Below the pieces are notes generated by a model, which saw nothing but the letters and a program-made list of their open reading frames with translations, made no database searches and had not been told where the DNA came from. DNA of 64,000 nt from JAPLUA01 sp964625855 (GTDB lineage: Bacteria > Verrucomicrobiota > Verrucomicrobiia > Limisphaerales > UBA8199). The stretch lies in assembly GCA_964625855.1 (NCBI GenBank), contig CAZVFC010000012.1, forward strand, positions 62,001 to 126,000. Direction: 5' to 3'. The translations under genes and the position numbers were made by a program. Shown piece by piece: positions 56,414 to 64,000 of this stretch (position 1 is the first letter of the stretch; every line of letters starts with the position of its first letter).

Positions 56414-57145
56414 ATGATGACTCGCAGACAAGCCTTAAAGACGACCGCCCTGGCCTCGGCCGCATGCGCCACGGCTGCAATCCTGCCCGGCGCAGGCGCC
56501 CAGCCCGCAACCGCCCTGGGCGCGGCGACCGGCCCGTTCACCCTGCCCGCCCTCCCTTATGCCTTCGATGCGCTTGAACCGCATATTGACGCGCTCACAA
56601 TGCAGATTCATCACGACAAACACCACGCCGCTTACGTGGCGAACCTGAACAAAGCCGTGGGGGAATCCCCCATTCTAGCGAAGCAACCGGTCGAGGCGCT
56701 GCTGAAGGACATGGACGCGCTGCCCGAGAAAATCCGCACCGCAGTGCGCAACAACGGCGGCGGACATTACAACCACACCCTGTTCTGGCAGATGATGAGG
56801 AAGGCCGGCGGCGGCCAACCTTCGGGGGAGCTTCTCAAGGTGATTGAAAAGCGGTTTGGCAGCTTTGCCCAATTCAAAGATGAGCTCACGAAGAGCGCTC
56901 TGGGCCAATTCGGCAGCGGCTGGGCCTGGCTCGTGCTCGATGCCGGCAAGCAGGTCGGTATCGAATCCACTGCGAACCAGGACTCACCCATCAGCCACGC
57001 CAGGCAGCCGTTGCTCGGGATTGATGTGTGGGAGCACGCTTACTACCTCAAGTATCAGAACCGCCGGCCGGAATACGTGGCCGCCTTCTTCAACGTCATC
57101 AACTGGGACTGGGTAAGCGAGCGTTACCAAAGCCTCTTGCGCTGA
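56414..57145 (+). CDS. Exported superoxide dismutase (Mn-type)
   Basis: This 243-residue protein has a Tat-like leader (MMTRRQALKTTALASAACAT) and a full Fe/Mn superoxide dismutase: LEPHIDALTMQIHHDKHHAA, GGGHYNHTLFWQMMR and GIDVWEHAYYLKYQNRRPEY supply the metal ligands (His, His, Asp, His). The Gln in STANQDSPI favours Mn over Fe. It detoxifies superoxide, here outside the cytoplasm, which is less usual for this family. The start at 56414 has MM; TTG 56408 is a less likely start. It is convergent with the beta-helix gene across a hairpin. Confidence 0.92.
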   Translation: MMTRRQALKTTALASAACATAAILPGAGAQPATALGAATGPFTLPALPYAFDALEPHIDALTMQIHHDKHHAAYVANLNKAVGESPILAKQPVEALLKDMDALPEKIRTAVRNNGGGHYNHTLFWQMMRKAGGGQPSGELLKVIEKRFGSFAQFKDELTKSALGQFGSGWAWLVLDAGKQVGIESTANQDSPISHARQPLLGIDVWEHAYYLKYQNRRPEYVAAFFNVINWDWVSERYQSLLR

Positions 57146-57167
57146 GGCGAGCCTTGAGGCGGCCCAA

Positions 57168-57194
57168 GTGAGTGCGAACCCCTGCCGCACTCAC
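57168..57194. terminator. Stem-loop between convergent genes
   Basis: gtgagtgcg (57168-57176) and cgcactcac (57186-57194) pair perfectly over 9 bp around a 9-nt loop, in the 57-bp gap between the superoxide dismutase gene and the minus-strand gene ending at 57203. It likely stops transcription from both sides. Confidence 0.65.
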
Positions 57195-57202
57195 CTCCGA
57201 GC

Positions 57203-59266
57203 TCATCGGGCGCTAACCTTTACGGTGGGGGCGCCGTCGGGGAAATAGCTGGTGAAGAACTGCTGGATCGGCCCCGGAAACATCGCCATGCGTACGGTGC
57301 CCCAGGTCTGCTGATCGCCGGTGGCGTAGAAGATGTAGGTGTTGCCTTCGTATTCGAACAGGTCCACATCCGAGTTGTTGACGCCCTCGCCCGGGCCTGC
57401 TTCCAGGATAGGATTGAATGGACTCAGCTCCCATGCCGCGAGGTCCCTGGAGCGGGCCAGGAAGGAAATCCAGCCCTTGTGGCCCGCCACCGCTGCATGC
57501 AGGTAGATCACATAATAATAAGGCGCCACGTAGCGGATCACCGGGCAGGCGCTGTATTCGCCGCCGAGGCCGGTGAACACCAGTCCATCGAGCTTCTTCC
57601 ACGACGCGAGGTCAGCCGAGCGGGCGAACTTGAAACAGAACTGCACCGGTTTGTCCGATTCATACGCCATGAGGTAGCCTTGGTCATCCCGGCAAACCGA
57701 CGCGTTGAAGAGGTGCTCGCCCGGCGCCTGCGGAATGGCCAACTCCCGTTTCCAGGTCTTCAGGTCCGTCGTCGAGAAGCAGTAGAGGCTCTGAAACCAG
57801 TCGCGGTCGGTGCCTTCGCTGGCGAAGACGCTCAACTCCGGGCCTTTGACAAACGCGTTGGCAAACGAGTGACCTTCGCCGAAGCGGGCCACTTCGCGTC
57901 CGGTTGCGAGGTCCTGGATGTAGAGATACATGCTGCGCTTGTAGGCATCGGTCTTGTTCTTGGTGTCGTCCCGGTGGTTGAGGACGAGCAGCGGGCGGGA
58001 GTTGAAGACGATAGGTGTGTTCTCCATGGCTTGGGCACCGATGGTCATGGGGATCTTGACCAGTCGGGGCCTGGCGGCGGCCGACGTAGTGCCGGTCGGC
58101 GATTGAAACCGCGGGGGCAGGAGTTCGTTGAACACCTCGACCGGCCAGAAACGGAGACGCTCGAAGCCTTCGGGCACGGGCTGGCGATACTGGACATACG
58201 CACGGTTGGTGCCTTTGGTGGTGTAGGAGAACAGGTCATCGTTCTTCGCCCCGAGCACTTTGTAGCCCATCACGGTGCAATCCTCGAAGTCCACATGCAG
58301 GAACTTGCCCGCCAGGTCGCTATAGACCGCGCCCGTGGCGGGAGTGCCGTGGGGCTGCGAGAAGTTGAGCACGATGAGGCGGCTGTTCTTGAACGAGACG
58401 CGAGTGTAGCCCTCGAACTTGGGATAGCCGACTTGCAGGGCGTTATCGGGCGCGACGAGCGTGCAGTCTTCGAACACGGCATCCGGACTGGCTGGCATGC
58501 TCTTGTTGTGCGCTCGGACATAGACGGCGCCGGCGTCGCCCCAAACATCGAGGCACATGAAGTACGAACGCCGGAACAGAACCGGCTCACCGGCGCGACC
58601 GACGTGGGCCATGACGCATGCGCCCGCAAAGCGGCCCAGGCCGACGCAATCCTCCACCACCGCCGAGAACTCCGCCCCGGCCTTGCACGTCAGGTCCCAG
58701 CCCACGCCTCCTTCCGAACCTGTGCAGTAGAGGTGACGAAAGGTCCAGCGGTCCCAGCCGGCGGCCGAGTACGACGGATCGCACCGCCACGGCCCCCACC
58801 AATCCACGCTCTTCAGGCCGGTCTCCTTGTCCGGGTTGCCATCAGGCAGCAGCATGAAAGTGGGGTTGCCTGTGCCCGCTTTGGGATTGGTGCGCACCAC
58901 GACGCGCGGAGCGCCGGAGTCAATCACCACCCAACCGTTCGTGCCGGAGCCAAGGCTGCCGTCCCAGTCGCCTTCGATCGTGTTGTAGGCGCCGGCTGCG
59001 CCTTTATGTTTCGAGTCGAGGTTGGCCTCGGCGTAGGTATCGGGCCGTATGATGACACGGTGGCCGCCGCGGTCGTCGGGGATGGCATCGAGCGCGGCCT
59101 GAATGGTTCGGTAGGCTGTCCGCCAGGTGCGGCCGTCGGAGTTGTTCCCCAGCTTGGACACGTAGATCGTCAGCCCGTGATGGGGGGCGGCGTCCTGTGT
59201 TTCCGAGGCCGAAACAGGCAGCCACATCGTGATGGCTGTAAGGAAAAGCGTTAACGAAGCTCTCAT
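57203..59266 (-). CDS. Secreted beta-helix plus GH43-like propeller protein
   Basis: The start at 59266 gives a Sec signal (MRASLTLFLTAITMWLPVSA) and 687 aa. The N-terminal half is a right-handed parallel beta-helix (TIYVSKLGNNSDGRTWRTAY; AALDAIPDDRGGHRVIIRPD; later VFEDCTLVAPDNALQVGYPK). The C-terminal half resembles a five-bladed GH43/GH32-like propeller (VDLFEYEGNTYIFYATGDQQ; FARSADLASWKKLDGLVFTG). No active-site triad can be named with confidence. It is likely a glycan-binding or glycan-cleaving exported protein. It lies 176 bp downstream of the DUF4838 gene on the same strand. Confidence 0.72.
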   Translation of the reverse strand: MRASLTLFLTAITMWLPVSASETQDAAPHHGLTIYVSKLGNNSDGRTWRTAYRTIQAALDAIPDDRGGHRVIIRPDTYAEANLDSKHKGAAGAYNTIEGDWDGSLGSGTNGWVVIDSGAPRVVVRTNPKAGTGNPTFMLLPDGNPDKETGLKSVDWWGPWRCDPSYSAAGWDRWTFRHLYCTGSEGGVGWDLTCKAGAEFSAVVEDCVGLGRFAGACVMAHVGRAGEPVLFRRSYFMCLDVWGDAGAVYVRAHNKSMPASPDAVFEDCTLVAPDNALQVGYPKFEGYTRVSFKNSRLIVLNFSQPHGTPATGAVYSDLAGKFLHVDFEDCTVMGYKVLGAKNDDLFSYTTKGTNRAYVQYRQPVPEGFERLRFWPVEVFNELLPPRFQSPTGTTSAAARPRLVKIPMTIGAQAMENTPIVFNSRPLLVLNHRDDTKNKTDAYKRSMYLYIQDLATGREVARFGEGHSFANAFVKGPELSVFASEGTDRDWFQSLYCFSTTDLKTWKRELAIPQAPGEHLFNASVCRDDQGYLMAYESDKPVQFCFKFARSADLASWKKLDGLVFTGLGGEYSACPVIRYVAPYYYVIYLHAAVAGHKGWISFLARSRDLAAWELSPFNPILEAGPGEGVNNSDVDLFEYEGNTYIFYATGDQQTWGTVRMAMFPGPIQQFFTSYFPDGAPTVKVSAR

Positions 59267-59442
59267 GGTTCCTCGCGAACTTCGGTGGAATGCAGTGTGG
59301 AGGCGAAGGGCCCCCGGCGGTACCACGGTGATATGACGGTGTGTACCCGATGTGGGTGTGAAAACCCCCTGTGTTTGCAGCCCTCCCGTAGTAGTCGGAC
59401 GCATGATTCGCTGTGGTTGTGGCACTTGTCGAGCAGCGAGGG

Positions 59443-61233
59443 TCACCGTTGGGCGGCCGGCTTCGGGACAAGGTCCTTGTAGCCGGCCAATTTCGCTTCG
59501 AAGTCCACCCCGCCCTCCTGGAGGTATTGGACCTTCTCGCGCCGCGCGATGCGCTCAAACTCGGCCACGACCTGCCCATAGCTGTCTCCCACAAATCCCG
59601 GCCCGCGCACGCATTTCACGTAGAGGATAGGAAGCTCCGCGCGCTCGACACGCCGCATCAGATCATCGTCACCGCGGGCCAGGAATTTCGCTCGGATAAA
59701 GACCACTGTCGCCCGCGCCACAAACTCCTTGGTGAAGAAGGGTGCGTCCATCGGGTAGCGGATGCCGCCCGGGGGCGAAGCCAGTTCCTTGGCATGCTCG
59801 GTCTTCATCTGCGCCAGCAGCGCCTCATATTCTTCCAGCGCGGGGGCAGCCTTGCCGTAGTGGCCTTGGATGAAATCGTGTGCCAACGCCTTCTCATCCC
59901 AGGCCGGATTCCAGAGCAGCTTGGCCGTGACCCAGCACTTGAGCTGATCCCGCTCAGCCGGTCCCTGGTAGCCGCCCTGGAGCATCACGCCTTCGGCGTT
60001 GTTCTTAATCCAGAACCGGATATTGGCCACCATCACGTCCAGGTTCGGCATGGGTGCCAGGTAATGGCTGAAGTTGACGTTGTAGTCCCAGATGTAGATG
60101 CGGTTGTGGACGTCGCCCCAGGCGCTGGCGAGTTTCGCCACGTCGCACTGCTCGGCAGGGGTGAACGGCCGCGACCACGCGCCCACGGCGTCGTTGCAGA
60201 GACGAATGGCGACATTCTTGCCCGGCCGCACGGTCTTCGGCACCTGGATCGTCTCTAGGTAGGCCAGCGTGTCTATGACGACGTCCGGGTGTTCCGGCTC
60301 GATGGCGGCGGCGACCTGGTTCACGAGGAACAACTGGTTAGCCATGTCGGAACCTTCGGCGTCGCGCAGCTTTTTGCAGCGCTCGCAGAGGCAACTCAGT
60401 TGGACATCATTCTTGGAGACGCTGAGGATCTCGGTGTGGGGCTTGTCGGCAAGCATCTTGCGGACGTAATCAATGGCAATCTTCACTACCTCGGGATGGG
60501 TCGCGCAGAGCTGGGCAGGAGTGCGGTTGCCGTCGGCCTGCTGCGCGAAGTAGTCCGGGTGTTCCTTGAAATACTTGTCCGGAGGCAGGATCTGTCCGTG
60601 GGTGTGGACAAACATGCCGCCATAGTCCACGTGGCCGCCCAAGTCCTCGGGGACGGCGGCGTCGGGGGCGTTGGAGCGGTTGCGCAGTGACCAGACCGGG
60701 TCGAAGGCGCAGCGATAGAACGGGTCGCGGATCTTCAGTCGCGGCGTGTAGCTGCGGGCGACGGGAGCGATGACCAGCGTGTTGGTCCGGGGCAGGAGGA
60801 TGGAGTCGTTCGCGTAGAAGCGGCAGCCGAGGTCCTCCTCCAGCAAGGCATAGACGGCGTTCATGACACCGCGGGTCTTGCCACCGAAGAGGATAATCTG
60901 GCCACTGCTGACCGCGATGGCATAACCCTCATCGCCCAGCGAGCCGTCGGTGCGGATAGCAAAGCGGCTGCCCCGCGCCTTGCCGGAGTTGATGGGGAGT
61001 GTTGCCCCCGTCATCTCCTTGATCCAAAACTGGAGCTGGGCGGCGGCGTTGGTTTCCCGTGGCGTGGGGCGATCCGGGAGCTGGATGCCGCCCTGGGGCT
61101 TGCCAGACTTGACCACTTTGATCTTCCCCGCGGGCTTTCCCGGCGGTTTGAGCGTGTTGACCCATTCAGCTTGTGCGCTGGCGCAAAGCAAATTGGCGAT
61201 GATTAGGGCGTGATATGTAGCGCGTAGATTCAT
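59443..61233 (-). CDS. Exported DUF4838 protein (glycoside-hydrolase-like)
   Basis: The start at 61233 gives a signal peptide (MNLRATYHALIIANLLCASA) and 596 aa. It has the N-terminal alpha/beta domain shared with GH20/GH67 enzymes (PTPRETNAAAQLQFWIKEMT; FGGKTRGVMNAVYALLEEDL with GCRFYANDS). The DUF4838 core follows, with HVDYGGMFVHTHGQILPPDK, ILSVSKNDVQLSCLCERCKK and YIWDYNVNFSHYLAPMPNLD. This family is probably a TIM-barrel glycosidase of unknown substrate. The response regulator gene ends only 4 bp upstream, which strongly suggests one transcript. Confidence 0.85.
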   Translation of the reverse strand: MNLRATYHALIIANLLCASAQAEWVNTLKPPGKPAGKIKVVKSGKPQGGIQLPDRPTPRETNAAAQLQFWIKEMTGATLPINSGKARGSRFAIRTDGSLGDEGYAIAVSSGQIILFGGKTRGVMNAVYALLEEDLGCRFYANDSILLPRTNTLVIAPVARSYTPRLKIRDPFYRCAFDPVWSLRNRSNAPDAAVPEDLGGHVDYGGMFVHTHGQILPPDKYFKEHPDYFAQQADGNRTPAQLCATHPEVVKIAIDYVRKMLADKPHTEILSVSKNDVQLSCLCERCKKLRDAEGSDMANQLFLVNQVAAAIEPEHPDVVIDTLAYLETIQVPKTVRPGKNVAIRLCNDAVGAWSRPFTPAEQCDVAKLASAWGDVHNRIYIWDYNVNFSHYLAPMPNLDVMVANIRFWIKNNAEGVMLQGGYQGPAERDQLKCWVTAKLLWNPAWDEKALAHDFIQGHYGKAAPALEEYEALLAQMKTEHAKELASPPGGIRYPMDAPFFTKEFVARATVVFIRAKFLARGDDDLMRRVERAELPILYVKCVRGPGFVGDSYGQVVAEFERIARREKVQYLQEGGVDFEAKLAGYKDLVPKPAAQR

Positions 61234-61237
61234 GGTC

Positions 61238-61864
61238 TCAGACACGCAGGTACTTGGCGACGGCCTGGGCTCGCGATTGAACGTGCAGCTTGTGATAGAT
61301 ATGTTCGATATGCGTGTGCACCGTGCTGTAGCTGATACCCATCTGTTCTGCAACTTCCTTGTAACTGTAGCCTTTCACCAAATAGTCGAGCACGTCGCGT
61401 TCGCGGGGGGAGAGCTGTTTGCCATCGTCTGCGCCAACGCCCGCCCGCTTGAATGATTGCACCACCTTGCGGGCAATGTTGCTGGTCATCGGCGCGCCGC
61501 CGGCATAAACGTCTTTCACCGCTGCCAGTAGTTCGGCGGCCCGAACCGGCTTGAGGAGGTAGCCAGCCGCACCGGCGGACAGTGACTCGAAGATGGTGTC
61601 CGTGTCCTCGTGCACGGTCAGCATAAGGATCTGCGCCTTCGGGACGAGCTCGGTCAGCCGCAGGACACACTGGACCCCATCCATGCCCGGCAGGTTGATA
61701 TCCATGAGCACGACCTGCGGGGACAGAGCGGGTATTTCCGGCAGCGCCTCCTCCGCGCTGGCAAACGCGCCGACGCAACGGCATTCCGGCGCGCGCTGCA
61801 GGATACCCGAGAGGCTGGAGCGCAGCGGCCCGTCATCCTCTACTATTGCCACCGAAATAGGCAT
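61238..61864 (-). CDS. NarL/LuxR-type response regulator
   Basis: The product has 208 aa when started at 61864 (MPISVAIVEDDGPLRSSLSG); ATG 61882 is a close alternative. The receiver has the acidic pair in VEDD, phospho-acceptor Asp55 (QVVLMDINLPGMDGVQ), a conserved Thr (ILMLTVHEDTD) and Lys (AGYLLKPVRAAEL). The output domain is a LuxR helix-turn-helix (LSPRERDVLDYLVKGYSYKE; VAEQMGISYSTVHTHIEHIY). It pairs with the histidine kinase encoded 97 bp upstream. The gene directly downstream (4 bp) is a plausible target and operon partner. Confidence 0.92.
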   Translation of the reverse strand: MPISVAIVEDDGPLRSSLSGILQRAPECRCVGAFASAEEALPEIPALSPQVVLMDINLPGMDGVQCVLRLTELVPKAQILMLTVHEDTDTIFESLSAGAAGYLLKPVRAAELLAAVKDVYAGGAPMTSNIARKVVQSFKRAGVGADDGKQLSPRERDVLDYLVKGYSYKEVAEQMGISYSTVHTHIEHIYHKLHVQSRAQAVAKYLRV

Positions 61865-61961
61865 AGTTTCAATAGGTGCCATCAGGGTTGAGCCTAGCGC
61901 AATCCATATTACTCCAACCATCGGCAATTGTGCTGATAGGGCCAGCGTGGCAGGTGATCTC

Positions 61962-64000
61962 TCACACCACCTCCGACTCCAGCGGCGCGACAAGCCGCGT
62001 GCGGGTTCCCTGTCCGGGCTCACTGTGTTGCTCGAAGCGTCCGCTGATCTCGCCCATCCGCTGCCGCAGGTTGGTCAGCCCGTCTTCTCCGGACGCAGCT
62101 CCTCTGCCGGTAGAGAACCCTCGTCCGTTGTCTTCTATAACCAGAGAGAGCTCCCGCGGGCCGATTTGGAGACGCAACCAGACTTCGGTCGCCCCGGCAT
62201 GTTTGACCACGTTGTTGAGCGCTTCCTTGAACGCCAGGTAAAGGTGGTGGCGCACGTTGGCGGGCAATACGATTGCCGGCAGATCCATCGGCACATCCAG
62301 CCGGCAGCTTATACCAGCCGCCCGCAGGAACCCTGGAGCGAAGGTACAGATATGCGCTGCGAAACGATCCAGGCTGTCGTTGCGCGGATTGACCGCCCAG
62401 ACAATCTCGTCCAGCGCGCGTGTAACCGATCGTGCGGTGCGGAAGATCAGATCAATATGTCCGTGGGCCTGCTCCGGTTTATGGAGGTCGCTTTGCGCCA
62501 GCTCACTCAACATGGCGATTTGGCTCAGGTGTGCGCCCAGATCGTCGTGCAGGTCTTTGGCAATCCGGGCGCGCTCCTTCTGCACCGCCGCTTCCTGCTC
62601 CAGCCGGTGCAGGCGCAGACGAAGCCGGCGGAAGGAAATGTAGCGCACCGTGGCGACGAGGCTCGCCGCCAAAGCCCCGAGCAAGCCTAGCCGGAACCAC
62701 CATGTCTGCCAGAAGAAGGGTTCAACCTCGAAGGCCATAATCGCCCCTTGGTCATTCCAGATTCCGGAGTGGTCGCAGGCGCTCACGTGGAACCGGTAGC
62801 GTCCGGCCGGAAGCAGCGAGTAGGAGGCCGAGCGCTCCTTGCCTGCTTCGAACCAATGGTCATCGAGACCCTCGAGACGGTAGCGGAAACGGACGTTCTC
62901 CGGCGCGCCAAGGCTCAGGCCGGTGTAGATGAACTCCAACCGCCTCTTCCCAGGTGGGAGCCTCAGGTTCTCCCTTTGCGCCAACCCACCCGCCTTGCCC
63001 ACTTGTGCCGTGGAAGCACTCCCGGGCTGGACCCTCGCATGATAAACCGCGCCGTCCACGAGCACTTTCTCCAGCCAGACCGCGGGCGCGGACGAATTCT
63101 TCCTGGATTGGGTTGGGTTGACAACCACAATGCCCCGGCTGGTGGAAAAATGGAGCAAGCCGGCGCGGGTTTTGAGGCCGGCGCTAAAGCCCAGCATGCA
63201 TTGCTCCGAGGGGAGGCCATCTGACTGGCTGAGAATGAGCGGATGCACGAAGGCGGTTTTCCCTTCCGCAAACTCGGCCAACTCCAGCTTGCTAACCCGC
63301 AGGATTCCTCGGTAGGAGCCTAGCCAAAGGAATCCGACGCCGTCCTCCAGAATCTGCACAATGGTATCATTGATCAGCCCGTTCCGGGTCGTAAGCGTGT
63401 TGATCCGGCCTCCCTCGCACCGCATCAATCCGCCTCCCTCAGTGCCGATCCAAAGCACACCACTCGGATCCTGGTGCAAGGCCAGGATGAAAAGGCCTCG
63501 CGGCCCATGCTGGCTTATTGCCGGTGAACATTCCCCGCTTTGAAGGCGCAAGAGTCCTTTGCCATAGGTGCCGATCAGCAGGGTTCCATCGGCCTGCTGC
63601 AACAGGGCCGTAATCGGTGCGGCCGGTTGCGCGTTAGTGAAGGACAGGAATTCTCTCGCGCGCAGCAGCCGGAGTTGGCCGTTCTGCGTTCCGACCCATA
63701 TTCCACCCTGCCCGTCTTCGCATAAAGCGCGGATGCGGTCCTCTCGCAGCCACGACCTGTATTCCGAACTGTAGTCGGAAAGCAGCCTCCCGTCCTTCCA
63801 TTGGAATAGCGCCGGGCCGGCTCCCCACCACACGCTGTCATCTCCGGCGGCTAACACCGCGCTGACATAGGGAAACCCCCGGACGGGCGGCCCGCGCAGG
63901 AAGGGATCGAGCTTGCCATCCTGCATGCGGAAGAGACCGCCGCTGCTGGTGCCGACCCATAGACTGCCATCCGGTGTCTCGGCCAGCGTTCTTGGCACGG
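61962..64000 (-). CDS. Two-component-propeller sensor histidine kinase (5' end beyond window)
   Basis: At least 679 residues are visible; the start lies past the right edge. From the N-terminal side there are Reg_prop beta-propeller repeats (TPDGSLWVGTSSGGLFRMQD; DPSGVLWIGTEGGGLMRCEG; EDGVGFLWLGSYRGILRVSK). Then come a Y_Y_Y domain (RFRYRLEGLDDHWFEAGKER; YRFHVSACDHSGIWN), a single membrane helix, and a HisKA_3 dimerisation helix with the phospho-His (ERARIAKDLHDDLGAHLSQI). An HATPase ends it (EALNNVVKHAGATEVWLRLQ; IEDNGRGFS; GLTNLRQRMGEISG). The propeller should face the periplasm and sense a glycan or its breakdown product. Confidence 0.92.
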   Translation of the reverse strand, partial: VPRTLAETPDGSLWVGTSSGGLFRMQDGKLDPFLRGPPVRGFPYVSAVLAAGDDSVWWGAGPALFQWKDGRLLSDYSSEYRSWLREDRIRALCEDGQGGIWVGTQNGQLRLLRAREFLSFTNAQPAAPITALLQQADGTLLIGTYGKGLLRLQSGECSPAISQHGPRGLFILALHQDPSGVLWIGTEGGGLMRCEGGRINTLTTRNGLINDTIVQILEDGVGFLWLGSYRGILRVSKLELAEFAEGKTAFVHPLILSQSDGLPSEQCMLGFSAGLKTRAGLLHFSTSRGIVVVNPTQSRKNSSAPAVWLEKVLVDGAVYHARVQPGSASTAQVGKAGGLAQRENLRLPPGKRRLEFIYTGLSLGAPENVRFRYRLEGLDDHWFEAGKERSASYSLLPAGRYRFHVSACDHSGIWNDQGAIMAFEVEPFFWQTWWFRLGLLGALAASLVATVRYISFRRLRLRLHRLEQEAAVQKERARIAKDLHDDLGAHLSQIAMLSELAQSDLHKPEQAHGHIDLIFRTARSVTRALDEIVWAVNPRNDSLDRFAAHICTFAPGFLRAAGISCRLDVPMDLPAIVLPANVRHHLYLAFKEALNNVVKHAGATEVWLRLQIGPRELSLVIEDNGRGFSTGRGAASGEDGLTNLRQRMGEISGRFEQHSEPGQGTRTRLVAPLESEVV

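Noticed and set aside
57479..59254. 591-codon open frame on the plus strand opposite the beta-helix gene
   Set aside because: It has no signal peptide or domain and no ribosome-binding site. The minus strand has a signal peptide and recognisable strand repeats.

Overview
The window looks like a chromosomal segment of a high-G+C, Gram-negative member of the Verrucomicrobiota, probably of the Limisphaerales/Pedosphaerales type. This is an inference from gene content, not from a marker phylogeny. The evidence is the mix of Tat/Sec-exported carbohydrate-active proteins (GH116, DUF2961, DUF4838), an exosortase with EpsI, a MacAB-TolC efflux operon, a membrane pyrophosphatase, an AlgI/AlgJ O-acetylation pair, and many short palindromic intergenic repeats. 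Coding density is about 85-90%. Nearly all genes have clear bacterial homologues.

Layout. 0-2.4 kb: palindromes, a small Cys-containing protein and a decayed ParE-type toxin-antitoxin pair. 1.9-5.4 kb: a small anchored protein, AlgI and an AlgJ/AlgX-like protein (polysaccharide O-acetylation); the AlgJ-like gene carries an in-frame palindromic repeat. 5.6-8.2 kb: exported GH116 enzyme. 8.3-15.3 kb (minus): TolC, a MacA-like adaptor with two EF-hands, MacB ATPase, permease and a membrane protein. 15.6-18.5 kb (minus): large exported beta-sandwich protein. 18.9-21.5 kb: H+-translocating pyrophosphatase. 21.5-22.8 kb: decayed intergenic DNA. 22.8-28.5 kb: DUF2961 protein with a GspG-like segment, then a secreted metallophosphoesterase. 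28.9-34.8 kb (minus): exosortase, GT39-type glycosyltransferase, EpsI, polyprenyl-phosphate sugar transferase and UDP-glucuronate decarboxylase, an exopolysaccharide/protein-sorting operon.

35.2-49.8 kb is mostly housekeeping: fmt, a shortened S10 operon (rpsJ-rplC-rplD-rplW) with a visible promoter, leader hairpin and terminator, an M48 protease, pyrF, a LysR regulator, holB, an O-antigen-ligase-like protein, aroQ, accB, accC and a Tat-exported Gfo/Idh/MocA protein. At 49.9 kb there is a tRNA-Pro(CGG) gene, followed by the C-terminal remnant of a tyrosine recombinase and then a lower-G+C stretch (about 51-55 kb). That stretch encodes several uncharacterised zinc-ribbon proteins and one RING-finger-like protein, with a VapBC module after it. 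I read it as an old tRNA-targeted island. It is the least explained part of the window.

56.4-64.0 kb: exported superoxide dismutase, then (minus strand) a hybrid sensor with beta-propeller repeats (cut by the window edge), a NarL-type response regulator, a DUF4838 protein 4 bp downstream of the regulator, and a beta-helix/GH43-like secreted protein. The spacing suggests that the sensor pair and the two exported proteins form one locally regulated glycan-use unit.
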